Shown piece after piece: positions 59,508 to 64,000 of a DNA stretch of 64,000 bases. This DNA is from Cellulomonas humilata (GTDB lineage: Bacteria; Actinomycetota; Actinomycetes; Actinomycetales; Cellulomonadaceae). Where the stretch lies: NCBI RefSeq assembly GCF_030814415.1, contig NZ_JAUSVB010000002.1:186001-250000 (forward strand), written 5' to 3'. Numbering within the stretch: position 1 is the first letter of the stretch; the number at the start of each line of letters is the position of its first letter. The notes beneath the pieces were generated by a model. The model was not told the DNA's origin, did no database searches, and was given only the letters and a program-made list of their open reading frames with translations. The position numbers were made by a program, and so were the translations under genes.

Positions 59508-59562
59508 CATCGCCCGTCCGTCGCGCGTCTTCCTCTCGAGGGCGCGCGACCGGCGGGCGATG
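59508..59562 (+). terminator. Large imperfect inverted repeat after the ABC operon
   Basis: CATCGCCCG (59508-59516) pairs with CGGGCGATG (59554-59562), and TCGCGCG (59521-59527) with CGCGCGA (59543-59549). No T tract. The right arm contains an ATG in frame with ogt, which argues against that codon as the ogt start. Confidence 0.6.
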
Positions 59563-59589
59563 TCAGTGGGTGGGGGAATGATGGCGACC

Positions 59590-60129
59590 ATGACGGTCCA
59601 GGAGCTCGAGGTCCTCGAGGATGTCCGCGTGGTGCACACGGTCGTGCCGTCACCGCTCGGACCCATCACGCTCGTCGCCCACGACGGCGGGCTGTCCGCG
59701 CTCCTGCTGCAGAGCTCGAAGTACGAGGCCGTGCAGGGCCCCTTCGGTGAGCGGGCGGACGGCGAGTTCGACGAGGTGCAGACGCAGCTCGACGGGTACT
59801 TCGCCGGGACGCGCACCGAGTTCGACCTGCCGCTGCACTTCGTCGGGACCACGTTCCAGTGCCGCGTGTGGGAGGGGCTCCTGCGCATCCCGTACGGGCA
59901 GACCCGGTCCTACGGCGACCTCGCCGCGGAGATCGGCCTCGACCCGCGCACGTCGTCGCGGGCCGTCGGAGCTGCCAACGGGCGCAACCGGATCGCGATC
60001 GTCGTGCCGTGCCACCGCGTGATCGGCGCGGACGGGTCGCTGACCGGCTTCGCCGCCGGGCTCGACCGCAAGCGGTTCCTGCTCGGGCACGAGGCCAAGG
60101 GCCGCCCGCGCGAGCACCTGCTGTTCTGA
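59590..60129 (+). CDS. ogt: Methylated-DNA--protein-cysteine methyltransferase
   Basis: 179 residues from the ATG at 59590 (others in frame at 59560, 59578 and 59581). The active site PCHRVIGADG is at about 140-149, with acceptor Cys141. Upstream are TTFQCRVWEGLLRIPYGQTRSYGDLA and AVGAANGRNRIAIVV, as in Ogt. It moves the methyl group from O6-methylguanine to itself, a suicide repair. The N-terminal domain has no Ada zinc site. It is separate from the ABC operon because of the hairpin before it. In mycobacteria an ogt-like gene (Rv3204) lies near adnAB, but here it is far from that locus. Confidence 0.93.
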   Translation: MTVQELEVLEDVRVVHTVVPSPLGPITLVAHDGGLSALLLQSSKYEAVQGPFGERADGEFDEVQTQLDGYFAGTRTEFDLPLHFVGTTFQCRVWEGLLRIPYGQTRSYGDLAAEIGLDPRTSSRAVGAANGRNRIAIVVPCHRVIGADGSLTGFAAGLDRKRFLLGHEAKGRPREHLLF

Positions 60130-60209
60130 CGGGTACGGGGGGCAACCCCACGGTCGTCCGGGGGAGTGCTCGATGGTGGGCGGACGCCGCACGACAGCAC
60201 GCTGGTCTC

Positions 60210-61367
60210 ATGACGAGACCACAGAGCAACGCCCGCCTGGCAGTCACCATCGCCGCCGCCTGCAGCGTCGCGATCAGCGCCGTGATCACCGGGATCCCCG
60301 CGTACTCGCAGGACCGTGCACACCGGGACGTCGTGCAGCACGAGCTCGACGCCCTGGTCCGGGACGCAGGCTTCCCCGGTGCGCTGGCCACGTCCCGGGA
60401 CGCCCGGGGACGCAGCCGCGACTACACCGCCGGGGTCGGCGACCTCGAGACGGGCGCCCGGGTGCCGCTCGACGGCCAGGTCCGGATCGGCAGCAACAGC
60501 AAGACGTTCGTCGCGGTCGCGCTGCTGCAGCTGGTCGACGAGGGAGAGGTCGACCTCGACGCACCCGTCGAGAGCTACCTGCCCGGGCTCGTCCACGGCG
60601 ATGGCGTGGACGGCTCGCTCATCACCGTCCGGGAGGTCCTCCAGCACACCAGCGGGGTGCCCAACTACACCGCGGTGATGAACCTGGACTTCTTCGCGAC
60701 GCGGCACCACTACGTCGAGCCGCGCGAGCTGCTGGACCTGGCACTGACGCAGCCGGGCACGCCGCCGGGGTCGGCGTGGTCGTACAGCAACACCAACTAC
60801 GTCATCGCCGGGCTGATCGTGCAGAAGGTCACCGGCCGGCCGCTCGCCGAGGTCGTCACCGACCGGGTGATCGAGCCCCTGCACCTGCGGGACACCTACG
60901 TGCCCGACCGCGGCGAGGAGGAGCTCCGCGAGCGCCACCCGCTCGGGTACCACGCGTCGGAGCCGGGCGGCGACCTGCGGGACATCACCGTGCTCGACCC
61001 GTCGTGGGCCTGGGCGGCCGGCGACATCGTCTCGACCCCGAGCGACCTGGACGCGTTCTTCGTCGCCCTGCTCGGCGGCGAGCTGCTCCCGCCCGAGCTC
61101 CTCGCCGAGATGCAGACGACCGTCGAGACGGCGCCGGAGCTGCACGGCATGCGGTACGGGCTGGCGCTCTTCAGCACCCCGCTGAGCTGCGGCGGTGTCG
61201 CCTGGGGACACGGCGGCAGCATCCCCGGGTACGAGACCGGCGGCGGCGTGGGCCCCGACGGCCGGTCGGTGACCGTCGCGGTGACCGCGCTGCCGGCGGC
61301 CACGGCCGACCCCGAGGCGGCGTGGGAGCGGATCAACGAGGCGGTCGACGCGGTCCTCTGCGCGTAG
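60210..61367 (+). CDS. Serine beta-lactamase-fold hydrolase (class C / D-alanyl-D-alanine carboxypeptidase-like), exported
   Basis: 385 residues. An N-terminal signal/anchor (LAVTIAAACSVAISAVITGIPAYS) precedes the hydrolase. The SxxK motif is GSNSKTF (Ser95, Lys98), YxN is in WSYSNTNYVI, and the third box is GHGGSIPGYETGG. These are the beta-lactamase/esterase motifs of family S12. Substrate options include beta-lactams, D-Ala peptides and esters; the Tyr-Ser-Asn keeps activity possible. Residues SDLDAFFVALLGGELL fit the C-terminal S12 half. ATG at 60210 has no strong ribosome-binding site. Confidence 0.88.
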   Translation: MTRPQSNARLAVTIAAACSVAISAVITGIPAYSQDRAHRDVVQHELDALVRDAGFPGALATSRDARGRSRDYTAGVGDLETGARVPLDGQVRIGSNSKTFVAVALLQLVDEGEVDLDAPVESYLPGLVHGDGVDGSLITVREVLQHTSGVPNYTAVMNLDFFATRHHYVEPRELLDLALTQPGTPPGSAWSYSNTNYVIAGLIVQKVTGRPLAEVVTDRVIEPLHLRDTYVPDRGEEELRERHPLGYHASEPGGDLRDITVLDPSWAWAAGDIVSTPSDLDAFFVALLGGELLPPELLAEMQTTVETAPELHGMRYGLALFSTPLSCGGVAWGHGGSIPGYETGGGVGPDGRSVTVAVTALPAATADPEAAWERINEAVDAVLCA

Positions 61368-61370
61368 TCG

Positions 61371-61742
61371 TCAGGTGGCCCGGTGCAGGTCCGGGCGCTG
61401 CGACGGTCTCCCCGGCAGGTCCGGGGAGTACCGTCGGTAGCCCTCGCGCAGCCGGACCGCGCCGGGCGCGACGGCCTCGACGTCCGACCAGTTCACGAGG
61501 AACGTCCCGCGATGGCGCCACCGCAACCAGCGCGCCAGGAGAGCGGGGGACCGCACACCGGTCCGCTCGTAGCCGAGGAACGACGTGCCCGTCCGCGGGC
61601 TGACCAGGAGCCCGTGCAGGCGCGGCGCGGCGAGCGTCCCGTCCAGCGGGCCGTCGAGCACGAGCCGCACGTCCACCACGTAGCCCAGCGGCTCGTCGGC
61701 GGGCCCGCGCACGGGGGCGTCGAGCACGTCACCCAGGATCAT
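61371..61742 (-). CDS. Small PRC-barrel-like protein in Nramp operon
   Basis: 123 residues. The N-terminal half (MILGDVLDAPVRGPADEPLGYVVDVRLVLDG) has strands and the GYVVDV pattern of PRC-barrel domains; then RLHGLLVSPRTGTSFLGYERTGV and a C-terminal helix VEAVAPGAVRLREGYRRYSPDL. PRC barrels often serve as RNA- or protein-interaction modules. Start at 61740-61742 overlaps the end of the upstream gene by 14 bp, so it is the last gene of the operon with the Nramp-like transporter. Assignment is moderate. Confidence 0.6.
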   Translation of the reverse strand: MILGDVLDAPVRGPADEPLGYVVDVRLVLDGPLDGTLAAPRLHGLLVSPRTGTSFLGYERTGVRSPALLARWLRWRHRGTFLVNWSDVEAVAPGAVRLREGYRRYSPDLPGRPSQRPDLHRAT

Positions 61743-62121
61743 GGCGACCTCCCGGCAGGCGTCCGATCACCCGGTCGCGGATCCAGCGCTCGGTCCACGT
61801 CACGTCGAGGCTGTCACCGTGCACGCCGAGCGCGACGGTGGTGCCGACGTCGGCGACGTGGGTCCAGCGGATGCGGTGCAAGCGCGACGACGGCGGCCGG
61901 CCGCCGAAGACCCGCGTGGCCAGCACCGCGCCGCTGAGCAGCGAGGTGACGACGGCGGTCTGGGACCCGTCCGGCAGGTCGCTGCCGTCGACGCCGTGCA
62001 CCTCGAGGTCGTCGACGGTGCACACCGGCACGCCGTCGACGTCGAGGACCTGCCGGTCGAGCAGGTGCAGCCGGGCGTCGAGCACGAGCCCGGGCGGGTG
62101 CTCGTCGGGCGGAAGGCTCAT
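61729..62121 (-). CDS. Hypothetical PRC-barrel-like protein downstream of Nramp-like gene
   Basis: 130 residues. LDARLHLLDRQVLDVDGVPVCTVDDLEVHG looks like a PRC-barrel N-terminal half (with the V-x-V-D-D-L-E signature), followed by LLSGAVLATRVFGGRP and RWTHVADVGTTVALGVHGDSLDVTWTERWIRDRVIGRLPGG. The start at 62119-62121 overlaps the transporter stop (ATGA), so it is translationally coupled to it. It probably regulates or gates that transporter; MgtE-type and Nramp-type transporters are sometimes encoded beside PRC-barrel proteins. Confidence 0.6.
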   Translation of the reverse strand: MSLPPDEHPPGLVLDARLHLLDRQVLDVDGVPVCTVDDLEVHGVDGSDLPDGSQTAVVTSLLSGAVLATRVFGGRPPSSRLHRIRWTHVADVGTTVALGVHGDSLDVTWTERWIRDRVIGRLPGGRHDPG

Positions 62122-63347
62122 GAGCCCGCTCCCGTCGCGATCATCAGGGGGATCGCGGCGACGGATGCCGTCACGATGATGACCAGGTACACCAGCGCGA
62201 GGGCGTTGGTGACCCGGCCGTTGACGTGCTTGCCCATGTACTCGGGGTCGTTGGCCACGATCAGGATGGGCAGGTACGTGAGGGGGAGCGCGATCGCGGA
62301 GAACACCACCGAGAACTCCGTGATCTTGATGGGGTCGACGCTCGTCATGAGCACCCCGACGGCCACCAGGATGCAGACGATCATCGTGAGGTGGAAGCGG
62401 GCCGCCTGCGCCGGGCGGCGGAACTTGCCCCACGACCAGCCCATGAACTGCGCGAGCGTGTAGCCGCTGGACAGGGACGTCTCCAGCGCGGCACCGAAGG
62501 TCGCGGCGACGATCCCGACGATGACGACCGCCAGGGCCAGCTTGCCGCCGGCGAGAGCGACGGGCAGCACGATCTGGGAGAGCGACGACACCTCGATGCC
62601 CGCGGGCAGGAACACGATCGCGGCGCACGCGGCGATGGCGACGGACAGCACGCCCCCGAACGGGAAGCCGACCAGGACGTTGAGCCGCGACTGTGCCAGG
62701 TCCTTGACGGTCCACTTCTCCTCGACCGCGCCGGAGGAGAAGAAGAACACCTCGTACGGCGTCATGGCCGCTCCGAACAGCGCGATCGCGTAGTACCAGT
62801 AGACGGCGTGGCCCTCGCCGGCGGGCACCGTGGGGGAGAACGCCTGGTCGGCGAGCTCGGACCAGTCGGGTCCCAGGAGGAACACCGCGACCGCGAACAC
62901 GACGAGCGTGAGCCCGACCAGGCCGGTGACGTTCTCCATGGTCGAGAACTTCGTCCGCCACACCACCAGCCACAGCGCGAACGCCGCGACGGGGATCCAC
63001 AGCCGGGGCTCCACGCTGCTGGCCAGCTGCAGCGCGAGCGCGATGCCCCCGACCTCGGCGGTGAGGGTCAGCAGGTTGATGAGGAACGAGGCCGTGAGGT
63101 TGGCACCCGCCGCACGGGGCCCGAGGCGCTCGCGGATGATCTCGAACGTCGCCCGGCCGCTCACTGCCGCGACCCGCCCGGACATGCTGGCGAACAGGCA
63201 GATGCCGATCACGCCGACGACGACCACCCACGCGAGCGAGAGCCCGAACCGGCTGCCGACCACCGCGTTGGTGACCAGGTCCCCGATGTCGAGGAAGCCG
63301 CCGATCGCGGTGAGGATGCCGAGCGCGACACCGAGGAGCTTCTTCAC
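62118..63347 (-). CDS. Nramp-related divalent metal transporter with altered metal-site motifs
   Basis: 409 residues with about eleven membrane segments. It belongs to the Nramp/MntH superfamily, but TM1 has LDIGDL (Asp20-Ile-Gly-Asp23) instead of DPGN, and TM6 has AMTPYEVFF (about 193-201) instead of the MPH/MPHN metal ligand. The rest (e.g. SGRVAAVSGRATFEIIRERLG, LSSGYTLAQFMG) keeps the family shape. Substrate might be Mg2+ or Mn2+ or another; not decidable. ATG at 63345-63347 overlaps the upstream lipoprotein stop. Operon: lipoprotein, transporter, two PRC-barrel-like genes. Confidence 0.83.
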   Translation of the reverse strand: MKKLLGVALGILTAIGGFLDIGDLVTNAVVGSRFGLSLAWVVVVGVIGICLFASMSGRVAAVSGRATFEIIRERLGPRAAGANLTASFLINLLTLTAEVGGIALALQLASSVEPRLWIPVAAFALWLVVWRTKFSTMENVTGLVGLTLVVFAVAVFLLGPDWSELADQAFSPTVPAGEGHAVYWYYAIALFGAAMTPYEVFFFSSGAVEEKWTVKDLAQSRLNVLVGFPFGGVLSVAIAACAAIVFLPAGIEVSSLSQIVLPVALAGGKLALAVVIVGIVAATFGAALETSLSSGYTLAQFMGWSWGKFRRPAQAARFHLTMIVCILVAVGVLMTSVDPIKITEFSVVFSAIALPLTYLPILIVANDPEYMGKHVNGRVTNALALVYLVIIVTASVAAIPLMIATGAGS

Positions 63348-63802
63348 TCGCCGGTCACCTCGTCGAGCGTGGCGGTGAGGTCCTCCAGCGCGGTCGCGCT
63401 CGCGTCCAGCGCCGCGACCACGGACGCCTCGTCAGAGCCCGCGCCGTTGGCCCACCCGCGCGCGTCCGCGACCGCCAGCTGCGCGTCCCGGACGGCGGTC
63501 AGCGCGGCGGCCTGCCACCCGGCACCGGTGGGATCGGCCGGGACGAAGGTCGCGACGGCGTCGGCGGCCTCCTCGAGGACGTGCACCTGGTCGAGCAGCG
63601 CGGTGTCCGTGACGGCGGCAGTGCTGCGGTCGTCGCCCAGGAGCTCGGTCGCCAGAGTCGCGGTCCCGACCGCCGACGACGCCTGCTCCAGCGGGGCCGT
63701 GAGCGCCCGCGCCTCGTCGACGGTCGTCGCGGGCGAGCCCACGGCGCAGCCGGCCACGACCGCGAGCGCGGCGAGCCCGAGGAGCACGCGGACGACCTGC
63801 AT
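63344..63802 (-). CDS. Small helical lipoprotein preceding the Nramp-like transporter
   Basis: 152 residues. Signal MQVVRVLLGLAALAVVAGC with lipidated Cys19. The mature part is an Ala/Thr/Leu/Asp-rich helical bundle with no known domain (e.g. LLDQVHVLEEAADAVATFVPAD). ATG at 63800-63802; the stop overlaps the transporter start by four bases. It may be an extracytoplasmic metal-delivery or sensory partner, by position only. Confidence 0.7.
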   Translation of the reverse strand: MQVVRVLLGLAALAVVAGCAVGSPATTVDEARALTAPLEQASSAVGTATLATELLGDDRSTAAVTDTALLDQVHVLEEAADAVATFVPADPTGAGWQAAALTAVRDAQLAVADARGWANGAGSDEASVVAALDASATALEDLTATLDEVTGE

Positions 63803-63884
63803 GGACGCATCGTGGCTCGCCGCCCGCCCCTGCGCGCGCCGAAACAGGGATGCGGGCGCCCGCAACTGGTGCGAGCGTGGGCCC

Positions 63885-64000
63885 ATGAGGGTCGTCGTGG
63901 TGGGTGCCAGCGGCAACGTCGGCACGGCACTGCTGCGGCGGTTCGTCGACGACGGCACGGTGACCTCCGTCGTGGGGGTCGCACGGCGTGCGCCCCGTGG
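63885..64000 (+). CDS. NAD-dependent epimerase/dehydratase (5' end only)
   Basis: The first 38 residues read MRVVVVGASGNVGTALLRRF and continue past the window edge. The GxxGxxG (GASGNVG, 7-13) is the Rossmann loop of the extended SDR family. No more can be said. The ATG at 63885 is divergent from the lipoprotein gene (82 bp apart). Confidence 0.8.
   Translation, partial: MRVVVVGASGNVGTALLRRFVDDGTVTSVVGVARRAPR

Noticed and set aside
59560-59562. ATG at 59560 as the ogt start
   Set aside because: It lies in the right arm of the hairpin following the ABC operon and lacks a ribosome-binding site.
61729-63231. Alternative frame with Arg/Gly/His-rich protein opposite or across the Nramp-like operon
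   Set aside because: The frame lacks any domain before 62121, while the overlapping transporter frame shows clear membrane segments.

Overview
The window is a very G+C-rich stretch of an actinobacterial chromosome. Third codon positions are almost all G or C, many starts are GTG, ATGA/GTGA stop-start overlaps are frequent, and a WhiB protein is present. A secreted pectin lyase with an N-terminal CBM2 and a Ser/Thr/Pro linker, plus a GH95 glycosidase, suggests a plant-polysaccharide degrader of the Cellulomonas kind (inference). No integrase, transposase, CRISPR array or rRNA was seen.

Left part (1-24.3 kb): genome maintenance and the whiB7 neighbourhood. It holds a partial TetR gene, a DUF3152 protease, the adnA-adnB helicase-nuclease pair, a phosphotransferase-phosphatase pair, nudC, a mycoredoxin, a uvrD2-type helicase, a long attenuator leader, whiB7, a ThiF-like gene, a DUF5679 zinc ribbon, a YgjP-type protease, a Zincin_2 protein, an SDR, a PDZ-Lon protease, a PPA1309-like gene, a UPF0182 membrane protein and initiator tRNA-fMet. 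Gene content and order recall Rv3193c-Rv3202c of Mycobacterium tuberculosis (established knowledge), with insertions and losses. The whiB7 leader shows a promoter, an upstream ORF, a strong terminator and a competing antiterminator pairing.

Middle part (24.3-44 kb): accessory and metabolic genes. A chloramphenicol-phosphotransferase-like gene lies between two 53-bp near-identical repeats, one of which contains the tRNA-fMet 3' end. Then come a stand-alone LigD-type polymerase, an ArsR-SulP operon, PhzF, a DUF2993-like protein, a DUF1611-racemase pair, fdhD-fdhF, an ECF sigma factor with a membrane protein, a YyaL-type protein, a leaderless cysteine-rich leader peptide before an 84-residue orphan, a Met/Cys-rich copper-storage-like protein, and a divergent AraC/NmrA pair.

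Right part (42.7-64 kb): GH95 and PL11 pectin genes, a NTF2-like protein, a Ser/Thr kinase-lipoprotein pair, PspC, a degenerate Mrr-like protein, a PLP decarboxylase, a DUF4349 lipoprotein, AlkA, a MscS channel coupled to a kinase-like gene through a probable CTG start, a WYL regulator divergent from a DrrAB-type ABC exporter, Ogt, a serine beta-lactamase-like hydrolase, an Nramp-like transporter operon with two small accessory proteins and a lipoprotein, and the start of another SDR. Several genes have a TAnnnT hexamer 6-8 nt before the start codon and no ribosome-binding site, so leaderless transcription seems common.
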